Positions 7,025 to 14,232 of a DNA stretch of 14,263 nucleotides are shown piece by piece. Origin of the DNA: Candidatus Methanophagales archaeon (GTDB taxonomy: Archaea > Halobacteriota > Syntropharchaeia > Alkanophagales > Methanospirareceae). How positions within the stretch are numbered: position 1 is the first letter of the stretch; each line of letters begins with the position of its first letter. The stretch spans positions 1-14,263 of the forward strand of contig JAUXHM010000009.1 of the NCBI GenBank assembly GCA_030621535.1. Direction: 5' to 3'. The notes below the pieces were generated by a model. The model did no database searches. It was not told the origin of the DNA and worked only from the letters and a program-made list of their open reading frames with translations. The position numbers and the translations under genes are program-made.

Positions 7025-8488
7025 ATGCGAGAAGGATGTGGAATAGCGGGTATCGCTTTAACGCAGGAGGATGCAGCTTTGCCTATCTTTTATGCTCTTT
7101 ACGCTTTACAACACCGAGGGCAGGAATCCGCAGGTATAGCGGTGAGTACGGGAGAGGATTTCAGAGCTAAAGGGAACGGAATAGGTGAGTCTGCGAAGGA
7201 CATAACACTGGCAAGGGGGATGGGTTTTGTTTACGAAGTTTTCAACAAGCATCGGTTAGAATCGTTAAAAGGGAATATTGGTATAGGGCACGTCAGATAT
7301 TCCACGACCGGCGCGTCGCAAGCAGAGAATGCCGAGCCTTTACTCGTGAATTATCGTAAGGGTAAAATCGCCATTGCACATAACGGTAACCTTGTGAATA
7401 CCGCAGAGCTGAGAAGAGAGTTAGAACGAGATGGCAGGGTTTTTCATTCTACCACGGACACGGAAGTGATAGCGCAGTTACTTGCAAAGGAACTGGTGAA
7501 GTATGACCCGATAGACGCAATAAAGGAACTGATGAAACGAGTAATCGGGTCATATTCGCTGGCTATTTTGTTGAATGACACCTTAATCGCCGTTAGAGAC
7601 CCGTTAGGTATTAAACCGTTGTGCGTTGCCGAAATACCGGATACTGAAAACGGGGGGCGCAGCAGCGGGTATATAATCGCATCAGAAAGTCCTGCAATAG
7701 AAATGTTAGGTGGAACTTCAATACGAGATGTGAAACCAGGCGAAGTATTAATGATAAAAGACGGGCATTTGGAAAGTCATCAATTATATCGAGGGCGAAA
7801 CACGGCTCATTGCGTATTTGAATACATCTACTTTGCACGGCCGGATTCGGTGCTGGATGGAAGGTTGGTGTACGACGTGAGGAGGAAAATAGGCGAGAGA
7901 TTAGCAGAGGAAAGCGATGTGGAAGCAGATATGGTCTCACCGGTGCCAGATTCCGGCATCACGTTTGCGATAGGCTATGCGAAACGGGCAAAAATAGATT
8001 ATCTGGAGGGTTTCATAAAGAACAGGTATGTAGGCAGGACTTTTATCATGCCAGAGGAAGCTTCGCGAGATATTGCGGTGCGACTGAAATTAAACGCCGT
8101 GCGCGCTAATGTGGAGGGAAAAAGAATCGTTCTGGTGGATGACAGTATCGTGCGCGGGACCACATCGCGAAAAATCGTGGGGTATTTGAAAAAGAAAGGT
8201 GCGAAAGAGGTGCATATGCGAATAGGCAGTCCACCAATAATAGCACCCTGCTACCTCGGCATTGATACGCCAACGAGGGACGAGTTATTAGCTTCAAAAA
8301 GGAGCCTGGACGACATTTGCAAGTTTTTAAATGTTGATTCCGTTGGCTATCTGAGCATGGAAGGGCTTATAGATTCAGTAGGAATAGATGCGAATAATCT
8401 TTGCCTGGGCTGTCTGACGGAAAAATACCCCGTGGAAATACCGGGAGAAGTGTGCGTCGCGAGACAGTTGAAATTGACGCAATTCTAA
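7025..8488 (+). CDS. purF: Amidophosphoribosyltransferase (PurF)
   Basis: PurF makes 5-phosphoribosylamine from PRPP and glutamine, the first step of purine synthesis. The open frame extends back to an ATG at 6956, but I choose 7025. It is preceded by GGTG at 7017-7020 and puts the catalytic cysteine at residue 5 (MREGCGIAG), as expected after a short propeptide. The glutaminase domain shows QHRGQESAG (29-37), RYSTTG and HNGN. The phosphoribosyltransferase domain has the PRPP loop VLVDDSIVRGTTS (D372, D373). Four cysteines in the positions of the Bacillus-type [4Fe-4S] enzyme are present: C263 (HCVFEYIYFARPDS), C409 (APCYLGIDTPT), C460 and C463 (LCLGC). The enzyme is therefore probably the oxygen-sensitive iron-sulfur type, fitting an anaerobe. 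It has 487 residues, typical of the family. No other purine gene is adjacent. Confidence 0.95.
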   Translation: MREGCGIAGIALTQEDAALPIFYALYALQHRGQESAGIAVSTGEDFRAKGNGIGESAKDITLARGMGFVYEVFNKHRLESLKGNIGIGHVRYSTTGASQAENAEPLLVNYRKGKIAIAHNGNLVNTAELRRELERDGRVFHSTTDTEVIAQLLAKELVKYDPIDAIKELMKRVIGSYSLAILLNDTLIAVRDPLGIKPLCVAEIPDTENGGRSSGYIIASESPAIEMLGGTSIRDVKPGEVLMIKDGHLESHQLYRGRNTAHCVFEYIYFARPDSVLDGRLVYDVRRKIGERLAEESDVEADMVSPVPDSGITFAIGYAKRAKIDYLEGFIKNRYVGRTFIMPEEASRDIAVRLKLNAVRANVEGKRIVLVDDSIVRGTTSRKIVGYLKKKGAKEVHMRIGSPPIIAPCYLGIDTPTRDELLASKRSLDDICKFLNVDSVGYLSMEGLIDSVGIDANNLCLGCLTEKYPVEIPGEVCVARQLKLTQF

Positions 8489-8530
8489 CTTTCACGAGAT
8501 TAACACAAGAAAAAATAATTTTTGATAATC

Positions 8531-8667
8531 GGACGCAGATGAACGCAGATAATCAGGATTTTAAATATAAAGAATTGACGGAGGAGATTATTAGAATCTT
8601 TTATCGAGTTTATAATAAACTGAGTTGGGAAATGGTTTTCTGCGTAAATCCGCGTAAATCTGCGTCC
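8531..8667. mobile_element. Decayed palindromic element (copy 1) with terminal inverted repeats
   Basis: The left end GGACGCAGATGAACGCAGAT and the reverse complement of the right end (GGACGCAGATTTACGCGGAT) match at 17 of 20 positions. Between them lies a shortened GxxExxY-type gene. The same family of ends is seen at 13555-13643. A 13-base block (8506-8518, CAAGAAAAAATAA) also precedes copy 2 at nearly the same distance, and the right flanks agree as well, so the true element is probably longer than the inverted repeats. It fits the widespread ACGCAGATT-type repeats that often enclose GxxExxY genes; movement by a transposase is not shown. The whole gap 8489-8815 otherwise holds only the sepF leader. 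Confidence 0.7.
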
Positions 8668-8670
8668 TAA
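8539..8670 (+). pseudogene. GxxExxY-family gene remnant (internally deleted)
   Basis: From the ATG at 8539 the frame encodes 43 residues. The N-terminus (DFKYKELTEEIIRIFYRVYN, then KLSWE) is the recognisable start of the GxxExxY/PDDEXK_3-like family. The last residues (VNPRKSAS) are the product of reading the right inverted repeat, common at the C-terminus of these proteins. Intact members are about 125-140 residues, so about 90 central residues, including the signature motif, are missing. The deletion left the ends in frame. A longer frame overlapping the end of purF exists but is a shadow upstream. The small product is unlikely to be active. Confidence 0.65.
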
Positions 8671-8685
8671 ATAGGTAGCGGTTAT

Positions 8686-8703
8686 ACTTTATCTATAATA
8701 AAA
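8686..8703 (+). promoter_or_regulatory. TATA-like block on the right flank of element copy 1
   Basis: TACTTTATCTATAATAAA lies 16 bases after the stop codon of the GxxExxY remnant. An almost identical block follows element copy 2 (13662-13680) at the same distance. It could start transcription toward sepF, 112 bases downstream, with a leader near 90 bases. Other AT-rich candidates lie closer to sepF (ATATTTTTATG near 8733), so its use is uncertain. Confidence 0.4.
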
Positions 8704-8815
8704 TATGCAATACCTTTTATTGATTACACACCATATTTTTATGTGAATGTTAGGATAGGGGGAATATTAAACAATAGAAATTTAATCAAAAAGGGGGAGT
8801 GAAAAAGGGGTAGAA

Positions 8816-9199
8816 ATGGGGATAAAAGAAGATTTAGGGAAGATGTTTGGGAAGAAGGGAGGAATAACGGAGAATGAAGACGATTATCTGGATCTGGACA
8901 TAGAAGAGTATGAGGCGGAGTTAAAGGATGCAGAAGACATAAAGATGTACATAAAGACTGCGGAAGTTACCGGTTTATACGACGTTCCCGAACTGAAAAA
9001 GGAGATATATGCAGGCAATATATTGATTCTGGATATATCCGTGGCGAAACAGGACAAAGGACTGTTAGAGAAGGTGGTAAAAGACTTGAAGATGGTGGCT
9101 TTTGACGTAGGAGGAGATATCGCGGGGATTGGGAGCGACCAGGTGATAATAGCGCCAGCGGGAATCAAAATAGAACGAAAAAAACTGAGTTCGAAATAA
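8816..9199 (+). CDS. sepF: SepF-like cell division protein
   Basis: This 127-residue protein matches archaeal SepF (DUF552), the membrane anchor of FtsZ in archaea without FtsA. The first ~14 residues (MGIKEDLGKMFGKK) can form the amphipathic membrane-binding helix. An acidic linker follows (about residues 19-42). The SepF core spans about 43-122, with IKMYIKTAEVTGLYDVPELK, GNILILDIS, DLKMVAFDVGGDIAGIGSDQ and VIIAPAGIKI. The start ATG has GGGG five bases upstream. It is followed after one base by the zpr1-like gene and then recQ, likely one transcript. The core is complete. FtsZ is not in the window. Confidence 0.9.
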   Translation: MGIKEDLGKMFGKKGGITENEDDYLDLDIEEYEAELKDAEDIKMYIKTAEVTGLYDVPELKKEIYAGNILILDISVAKQDKGLLEKVVKDLKMVAFDVGGDIAGIGSDQVIIAPAGIKIERKKLSSK

Positions 9200-9200
9200 A

Positions 9201-9707
9201 GTGGAAGAGAAATGCCCGATTTGCGGGGCTACGAGTAAACTGCAGTTTTTACCATACAAAATACCTTATTTTGGCGATGCAATGATGTTTATTGCTGTGT
9301 GCCCATCCTGCGGGCATCGCTCCACCGATGTGATGCTGCTATCAGGAGATAGAGAGAGTAGGAGGAGAAGATACGAGGTGGAGATTTCTTCTGTGGATGA
9401 TTTGAACATACGAGTAGTAAGGTCTTCATTTGGGAGCATCGAGATACCGGAACTGGGCGTAAACGTGGAGCCGAGACGAGGCGAGGGTTTTATCAGCACA
9501 GTAGAAGGCGTGTTGAAGCGTGTGGAAGACGCGGTGCGGATGCTGAGCCGGGATGTTAAAGGCGCGAGAAAGAAGCGTGCAGAACAGGTTTTGATGCAAA
9601 TAGATGACATAAAAGCGGGTAATGCGTCCATGAAACTGATAATTGATGACCCCTCCGGTAACAGTGCGATAATCTCTGACAAAGCCGAGACAAGAGACGG
9701 AGAATGA
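9201..9707 (+). CDS. Archaeal ZPR1-type zinc-finger protein
   Basis: A 168-residue protein with a single ZPR1-like domain: two CX2C pairs (C5-x2-C8, CPICGA; C34-x2-C37, CPSCGHRSTD), then a beta-rich part with SSFGSIEIPELGV, EPRRGEGFISTVEGVL and a C-terminal helical stretch. Eukaryotic ZPR1 has two such halves and binds the translation factor eEF1A as a chaperone; archaeal single-domain members have no firmly assigned role. The start must be the GTG at 9201, since later ATGs would remove the first zinc pair. It begins one base after the sepF stop, implying coupled translation. A role in folding or translation is an inference from the eukaryotic family. Confidence 0.87.
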   Translation: MEEKCPICGATSKLQFLPYKIPYFGDAMMFIAVCPSCGHRSTDVMLLSGDRESRRRRYEVEISSVDDLNIRVVRSSFGSIEIPELGVNVEPRRGEGFISTVEGVLKRVEDAVRMLSRDVKGARKKRAEQVLMQIDDIKAGNASMKLIIDDPSGNSAIISDKAETRDGE

Positions 9708-9728
9708 CTATAAAACGGTAAACCAAAA

Positions 9729-12161
9729 ATGGATACGAACTCCTCAAACTCAAGAGACGCACTGACAATTTTAAATACCGTGTTCGATTACCCCGCTTTT
9801 CGGTCACAGCAGGAAGAGATAATAAACAACGTCTTAGTTGGACGGAACACGCTTGCTATTCTACCCACGGGTGCCGGAAAATCGCTTTGCTTTCAGATAC
9901 CGGCATTGATGTTTGACGGTCTGACAGTCGTTGTAAGCCCGTTAATCGCATTGATGAAGGACCAGGTGGACGGGCTGAAGAAGAAAGGCGTGCTTGACGT
10001 GGCGTATATCAATTCTATGCTCGACCAGAGCACGAAGGAGCGTATCTACGAGCAACTAAAATCAAAACAATCGAACCTGAAGATGCTGTATGTCGCCCCG
10101 GAAACGTTTGTGGATAATAAATTGATGAGCGTATTGAGGTCGTGCAACATCAGTCTAATAGCGATTGACGAGGTGCACTGCATTTCCGTCTGGGGGCATA
10201 ACTTCAGACCCGATTATTTACGACTGCGCAGGATGATAAGCGTATTAAACCATCCTGCTGCTCCACCTGTGCTCGGACTGACAGCCACAGCCACCAGAAC
10301 GGTTGAAGAAGACGTGCAGAAACAATTAGGCATAAAATGTGACGTGTTCAAAGCCAGCTTCGACAGGAAGAACCTGTTCCTTTCCGTGCTCAACGTGAAC
10401 GTAAACCGCAGGCGCAGCAAGGAAGAAATCCTTAAAACGATGTTAAAACGGCTTGAAGGCCCGGTTATTGTTTATGTCAACTTCACGAAAACGGCAGAAG
10501 AACTCGCAGCATATTTAGCCGATGCAGGTTTCAGTGCATCGTATTATCACGGTCAGATACGGAATAAAGAAACGAGGAGGAGAGTCCAGAACGATTTTAT
10601 AAGCGGGAGAACACGAATTGTGGTTGCTACGAATGCATTTGGGATGGGCATTGATAAAGAGAACATAAGAGCGATAGTCCATTACGAACTGCCAAAATCC
10701 ATTGAGAACTATTATCAGGAAGTAGGACGTGCAGGGCGGGATGGAAAATCAGCGTACTGCCTATTGCTCTATTCCGACGCGGATGAATACAAAGTACGAA
10801 AATTGATTCAGTACAACACGCCGTCACGGGAGCAAATAGAAGAGGTGCTCCGCCTGTTGACCGAAGCATCGGGGAAGTTAATGTACGTGAATGTGAAGCG
10901 AATATCAAACGACCTGAAACTTGACGAAGTACCCATCAGGTTAATTCTGCATCATCTCGAACGGATGGGCGTGATAAAGACGCATTTTAGAGTTTTTCGA
11001 CGTGCTGCGGTACGAATAATGCGTAATGACACTGCTACTGTCGCTGCTGATAATAATGACACAGAATCGTTAAAACAGCTGCAAGAAGCGGAACGAATAA
11101 TGAGAAACGGCTATTTCAGGGATAATTTAAACGGCTGGATGGATTTGGAAGACCTGAGCAGGTCGGTTCAGATACCGGTAGGCGACCTAAACGAGATGCT
11201 GCGGGACTTAAAAGCCTCAGGCAGGCTAAAATTAGAAGAACGTGACTTTTGCACGCCAGTCAGCGTCAACCGCGGTATAAAAGACGTGGACACGACTGAG
11301 CTGCTTAAAATCTTTTTACGCGTGGAAGATGGCGGCATGAGGAAGATAGACAAGGTGATAGAATATGTAGAGAGCGAAGAATGCAAGCGGAAGTTCATTC
11401 TGGATTATTTCGGTGAATCGTATAGCGGAAACTGCAATGCGTGTAGCATTTGCAATCCGTCATTGAGCTTTTTGGATGCTGATACGGATATGGATATTGC
11501 AGCGGAAGCAAAGGTAAAACCAGAAGAATTCGTAGATGAAACTGTAATTGAGGACACGGAAGGAATAGGAAAAGAAGCATCCGCAGAAAGTACCCGAATT
11601 GCATTTGCGGTGCTCGAACTGGTAAACAATCTCGATTTTCGTGTCGGCAGAACATCACTTGCGAACATATTGATTGGGTCGAAATCAAAACGGATAATAA
11701 ACCAGAATCTTCAGGAATCGCCGTATTACGGTATCTTAAAACGATATACTGCTCGTGAAGTGGTCGGCATTATTGACCAGTTGATAGCAAAAGGATTTTT
11801 ACTAAAACGGCACGATAATAGCTCGAACTATCCCAGACCGTTGTTGTATCTTACCGAACGGGCGGCGAACGCGCTGGAAGAGCGGCCAGCTGTAGAACTA
11901 CAGTTGCCGGTAAAAAATAGGCAGGAGGTCAGCGAACCGGATAATCCGGGTGTGCTTGACGAATTGAAGAAGTGGCGACGAGATATTGCTGCTGAACGGA
12001 ACATTCCTGCTTATTGCGTCTTTCACGATAGTACATTAATCGGTATCGCGAATCGGTTACCGAAGACCGAAGAAGAGTTAGAGGAGATTAAGGGCATTGG
12101 CAGGAGGAAGATTGAGGATTACGGGAAAGCGGTGTTGAGGCTGGTGAGGTTGGGGGTTTAG
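9729..12161 (+). CDS. recQ: RecQ-family DNA helicase with HRDC domain
   Basis: RecQ is a 3'-5' superfamily 2 DNA helicase for repair and fork processing. Walker A PTGAGKS is at 46-52. Motif II is DEVH (147-150; usually DEAH in RecQ), followed by the aromatic-loop region CISVWGHNFRPDY. Motif VI QEVGRAGRDG starts at Q330. The RecQ zinc site is exact: C552-x16-C569-x2-C572-x2-C575. An RQC-like winged helix follows at about 625-705, and an HRDC domain at about 735-805 (SMART-like core with IKGIGRRKIEDYG). The protein is long (810 residues). About 215 residues separate motif VI from the zinc site, against about 55 in Escherichia coli RecQ, and the extra part contains winged-helix-like stretches. 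It is 21 bases after the zpr1-like gene. RecQ is patchy in archaea, so ancient transfer from bacteria is plausible. Confidence 0.95.
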   Translation: MDTNSSNSRDALTILNTVFDYPAFRSQQEEIINNVLVGRNTLAILPTGAGKSLCFQIPALMFDGLTVVVSPLIALMKDQVDGLKKKGVLDVAYINSMLDQSTKERIYEQLKSKQSNLKMLYVAPETFVDNKLMSVLRSCNISLIAIDEVHCISVWGHNFRPDYLRLRRMISVLNHPAAPPVLGLTATATRTVEEDVQKQLGIKCDVFKASFDRKNLFLSVLNVNVNRRRSKEEILKTMLKRLEGPVIVYVNFTKTAEELAAYLADAGFSASYYHGQIRNKETRRRVQNDFISGRTRIVVATNAFGMGIDKENIRAIVHYELPKSIENYYQEVGRAGRDGKSAYCLLLYSDADEYKVRKLIQYNTPSREQIEEVLRLLTEASGKLMYVNVKRISNDLKLDEVPIRLILHHLERMGVIKTHFRVFRRAAVRIMRNDTATVAADNNDTESLKQLQEAERIMRNGYFRDNLNGWMDLEDLSRSVQIPVGDLNEMLRDLKASGRLKLEERDFCTPVSVNRGIKDVDTTELLKIFLRVEDGGMRKIDKVIEYVESEECKRKFILDYFGESYSGNCNACSICNPSLSFLDADTDMDIAAEAKVKPEEFVDETVIEDTEGIGKEASAESTRIAFAVLELVNNLDFRVGRTSLANILIGSKSKRIINQNLQESPYYGILKRYTAREVVGIIDQLIAKGFLLKRHDNSSNYPRPLLYLTERAANALEERPAVELQLPVKNRQEVSEPDNPGVLDELKKWRRDIAAERNIPAYCVFHDSTLIGIANRLPKTEEELEEIKGIGRRKIEDYGKAVLRLVRLGV

Positions 12162-12189
12162 CGGGTTTAGCGGGTTAGCGGTTTGCTAA
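12152..12189 (+). repeat. TTTAGCGGG tandem repeat across the recQ stop, with small hairpin
   Basis: Three units of (T)TTAGCGGG run from 12157 to 12181, the first containing the recQ TAG stop. With the preceding GGGGG this gives four G-runs spaced by five or six bases. TTAGC (12175-12179) pairs with GCTAA (12185-12189) in a small hairpin, which is a weak terminator candidate without a strong T-run. Confidence 0.5.
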
Positions 12190-12217
12190 AAAGCCCTGAA
12201 AACAGACAAATAAATTA

Positions 12218-12261
12218 TAAAACTTTTTATAAAACCACAGAGATGTATGCATATAATTAAT
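12218..12261 (+). promoter_or_regulatory. metK promoter region with 14-bp palindrome
   Basis: The gap 12162-12298 before metK contains two TATA-like blocks: CTTTTTATAAAA near 12224-12235 and ATATAATTAATTATA near 12251. The latter includes the perfect palindrome TATAATTAATTATA. A start about 25 bases after the second block would give a short leader before the ATG at 12299. The palindrome could be an operator, but simple AT-richness may explain it. Confidence 0.4.
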
Positions 12262-12298
12262 TATACATTTAGATAGAGAGATAGCGAGATGGTAAAAA

Positions 12299-13504
12299 AT
12301 GGAAATAAAAAGGAATATAGAAGTTGAGTTCGTGAACACAAAACCCGTTGAAGAACAAGCGATAGAAATGGTGGAACGAAAAGGGCTGGGGCATCCGGAC
12401 AGCTTATGCGATGGTATAGCCGAAGCCGTTAGCGTAGCGTTATGCAAAGAATATAAAAGGAAATGCGGGATGGTATTGCATCACAACACGGACAAAGTAC
12501 AGCTCATCGCAGGTAGGTCAAACCCGGAATACGGTGGTGGTGAGGTCATTTCGCCGATATGCATTCTGCTGGGTGGTCGAGCAACGCGTGAATTTGAAGG
12601 CGAGGAAATCGCAGTTGATACAGTAGCGATACGAGCGGCGAGGGAATATTTACGGAACCTCAGGAATCTGGATATGGATAGTCACGTTGTAGTAGATAGC
12701 AAACTGGGAATGGGCTCTTCTGATCTTTTAACGGTTTTTCAGGGTGAGGGTAAGGACAGGGCAATACCGATAGCGAATGACACCTCCTTTGGCGTTGCAC
12801 ATGCTCCTTTTTCTGAGACTGAATCCATAGTGCTTAACGCAGAAAACAAGGTGATGGCTGAATACCGTGACCGTGAGCTCGCGATAGGAGAAGATATGAA
12901 GATAATGGCACTTAGAGAAAAAGACCGGATAACTTTAACGGTTGGCGATGCCTTTGTATCGAAATACGTGGACGATTACCAGCACTATACGGATACAAAA
13001 CAGCGATTGAACGATTTTGTTAACCGTGTCGCCGAAACACATACGAACAGAGAAGTAACTACGCAGGTTAATATGGCTGACACAAGAGACTCGGTTTATC
13101 TCACGGTAACCGGAACCTCAGCGGAAATGGGCGATGATGGAGCCACTGGTCGTGGCAACCGGTGCAACGGGCTTATCACGCCAAGCAGACCCATCAGCAT
13201 GGAAGCGACATCGGGAAAAAATCCCATAAACCATACCGGGAAAATATACAATTTGCTTGCCAATAAAATAGCCAATGAAGTCGTAGATAGCGTAGATGGG
13301 ATTCAAGAAGTGTATATAAAGATCCTTTCGGAGATAGGCAGGAGGATAGACGACCCCAAGGTGGCGACCGCTCAGATTGTCCCACGGAGCAATGTAAACC
13401 CTGGAGTAATGGAAAAGAAGGTTAGCAGAATAATAGATGATTGGCTTTCGAATATTGCGGAGATAACGGAGATGGCGATTAGAGGTGAGTTGAGAACGTT
13501 TTAA
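12299..13504 (+). CDS. metK: Archaeal S-adenosylmethionine synthetase
   Basis: Methionine adenosyltransferase makes SAM from methionine and ATP. The 401-residue protein is the archaeal class, distinct in sequence from bacterial MetK. Visible family blocks are [17 protein letters not shown] near residue 26, [38 protein letters not shown], and the long conserved [20 protein letters not shown] followed by [20 protein letters not shown]. The end (IRGELRTF) is complete. The start ATG at 12299 has GGT a few bases upstream and a normal N-terminus for the family. It stands alone. A diverged second copy of its last 61 codons lies at 13997-14182. SAM is the cofactor of radical-SAM enzymes such as CofH, but no co-regulation is visible. 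Confidence 0.96.
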   Translation: MEIKRNIEVEFVNTKPVEEQAIEMVERKGLGHPDSLCDGIAEAVSVALCKEYKRKCGMVLHHNTDKVQLIAGRSNPEYGGGEVISPICILLGGRATREFEGEEIAVDTVAIRAAREYLRNLRNLDMDSHVVVDSKLGMGSSDLLTVFQGEGKDRAIPIANDTSFGVAHAPFSETESIVLNAENKVMAEYRDRELAIGEDMKIMALREKDRITLTVGDAFVSKYVDDYQHYTDTKQRLNDFVNRVAETHTNREVTTQVNMADTRDSVYLTVTGTSAEMGDDGATGRGNRCNGLITPSRPISMEATSGKNPINHTGKIYNLLANKIANEVVDSVDGIQEVYIKILSEIGRRIDDPKVATAQIVPRSNVNPGVMEKKVSRIIDDWLSNIAEITEMAIRGELRTF

Positions 13505-13585
13505 TCTCCTTACAAATGTTTACGATATATCAAGAAAAAATAAATTATTTAAACGACACAGATTAACGCAGATTAACACAGATGA
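13319..13585 (+). repeat. Direct repeat copy A (metK 3' end plus element left arm)
   Basis: This 267-base stretch covers the last 61 sense codons of metK, its stop and 3' flank, and the left arm of the palindromic element. It aligns without gaps to 13997-14263. By my count 16 bases differ, all in the first 168; the final 99 are identical. Confidence 0.9.
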
Positions 13586-13643
13586 TAAAAATCAACAATG
13601 TCAAACTTAAATAAGTCCGCGTAAATCAGTGTAAATCCGTGTC
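13555..13643. mobile_element. Palindromic repeat element (copy 2)
   Basis: Left arm GACACAGATTAACGCAGATT... (13555-13582) and right arm (13616-13643) are imperfect 28-base inverted repeats, 21 of 28 matching, around a 33-base AT-rich centre without a gene. Each arm is itself made of ACGCAGATTA-type units. It is the gene-less counterpart of copy 1 at 8531-8667, with similar flanks on both sides. RNA or single-stranded DNA from it would fold into a hairpin. Whether it moves on its own is unknown. Confidence 0.7.
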
Positions 13644-13661
13644 TTAAATAGAAGGAAGTCA

Positions 13662-13680
13662 TACTTTATATACAATAAAA
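13662..13680 (+). promoter_or_regulatory. TATA box on the right flank of element copy 2
   Basis: TACTTTATATACAATAAAA contains TTTATATA (13665-13672), a good archaeal TATA box. It lies 27-34 bases before the antitoxin ATG at 13699. The block is shared with the flank of element copy 1, suggesting that the element family carries an outward promoter. Confidence 0.5.
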
Positions 13681-13686
13681 ATAATG

Positions 13687-13692
13687 GGTGAT
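13687..13692 (+). promoter_or_regulatory. GGTGAT ribosome-binding site deciding the antitoxin start
   Basis: GGTGAT is complementary to the 3' end of archaeal 16S rRNA. It ends six bases before the ATG at 13699, favouring that start over the ATG at 13684, which has no such box. Confidence 0.6.
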
Positions 13693-13698
13693 GAAAAA

Positions 13699-13911
13699 AT
13701 GAGTGAAGCAGTTTCTGTGTTTGACAAAGGAGCATTAGAACTTCTGTTTCAGACGAGAAACCTCTTGGAAGAGGTTCTTGAAACGATGGATATTTTAGCA
13801 GATGAAGAATTAATGAAGGCGATAAAAGAATCAGAAGATGAGATAGAAAGGGGCGAGGCAAGGGATTTAAAGGATTTTGTTAAGGAGCTCGGTTTAGAAG
13901 ATGAGTTATGA
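13699..13911 (+). CDS. Antitoxin-like small acidic protein
   Basis: The product from 13699 is 70 residues, acidic and mostly helical (ALELLFQTRNLLEEVLETMD, then ADEELMKAIKESEDEIERGE). It ends in a segment typical of RelB-type antitoxins that wrap their toxin (EARDLKDFVKELGLEDEL). Its stop overlaps the ATG of a RelE-like toxin remnant in the classical antitoxin-toxin arrangement (ATG at 13901, stop TGA 13909-13911). I do not see a clear DNA-binding fold at the N-terminus, so the exact family is unassigned. The open frame starts at 13684, but the GGTGAT box favours 13699. With its toxin broken, it is an orphan antitoxin. Residual autoregulation or neutralisation of another toxin is possible but unproven. 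Confidence 0.7.
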   Translation: MSEAVSVFDKGALELLFQTRNLLEEVLETMDILADEELMKAIKESEDEIERGEARDLKDFVKELGLEDEL

Positions 13912-13992
13912 ATTTACGAAATCCGAGATAACATAGTTTATCTGCTCGGAGTGGGGCATAGAAAGAAAATCTACGAGATGTTAGCGAGATGA
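13901..13992 (+). pseudogene. RelE/ParE-like toxin remnant with central deletion
   Basis: The ATG at 13901 overlaps the antitoxin end and begins MSYEF, like many RelE toxins, but this frame stops soon after at a TAG. In another frame, directly after the antitoxin stop, is the unmistakable end of a RelE-type mRNA interferase: IYEIRDNIVYLLGVGHRKKI followed by YEMLAR and TGA (13990-13992). About 55-60 central residues are missing, apparently by a deletion joining the first few codons to the last 26. The product would be inactive. Loss of the toxin while the antitoxin stays open is the expected direction of decay. Confidence 0.75.
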
Positions 13993-13996
13993 AAAT

Positions 13997-14182
13997 AAAA
14001 TTCTTTCGGAGATAGGCAGAAGGATAGACGACCCGAAGGTAGCAACCGCTCAGATTGTCCCACGGAGCGATGTAAACCCTGGAGTAATGGAAAAGAAGGT
14101 TGGACGAATAATAGATGATTGGCTATCAAACATCGCGGAGATAACGGAGATGGCAATTAGAGGGGAGTTGAGAACGTTTTAA
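13997..14182 (+). pseudogene. Second, diverged 3' end of metK (fragment)
   Basis: This stretch encodes [20 protein letters not shown] through IRGELRTF and TAA, the last 61 residues of the SAM synthetase, in a frame with no start codon ahead of it. Compared with metK at 13319-13504, 15 codons differ but only two change the residue (Asn to Asp, Ser to Gly). The rest are silent. It begins five bases after the toxin remnant's stop. It must derive from a functional metK of a related genome or an older complete duplicate, not from simple decay in place. Confidence 0.85.
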
Positions 14183-14232
14183 TCTCCTTACAAATGTTTA
14201 CGATATATCAAGAAAAAATAAATTATTTAAAC

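Noticed and set aside
8401..8670. 89-residue frame from inside the end of purF
   Set aside because: The first part overlaps purF out of frame. Only the part from 8539 has a recognisable origin (GxxExxY remnant).
13544..13643. Possible CRISPR array from the repeated ACGCAGATTA words
   Set aside because: The units are about 10 bases, form inverted rather than regularly spaced direct repeats, have no spacers of constant length, and no cas genes are present.
13684..13698. ATG at 13684 as the antitoxin start
   Set aside because: The GGTGAT box lies between this ATG and the next one at 13699, and the TATA box would be only 12 bases upstream of 13684.
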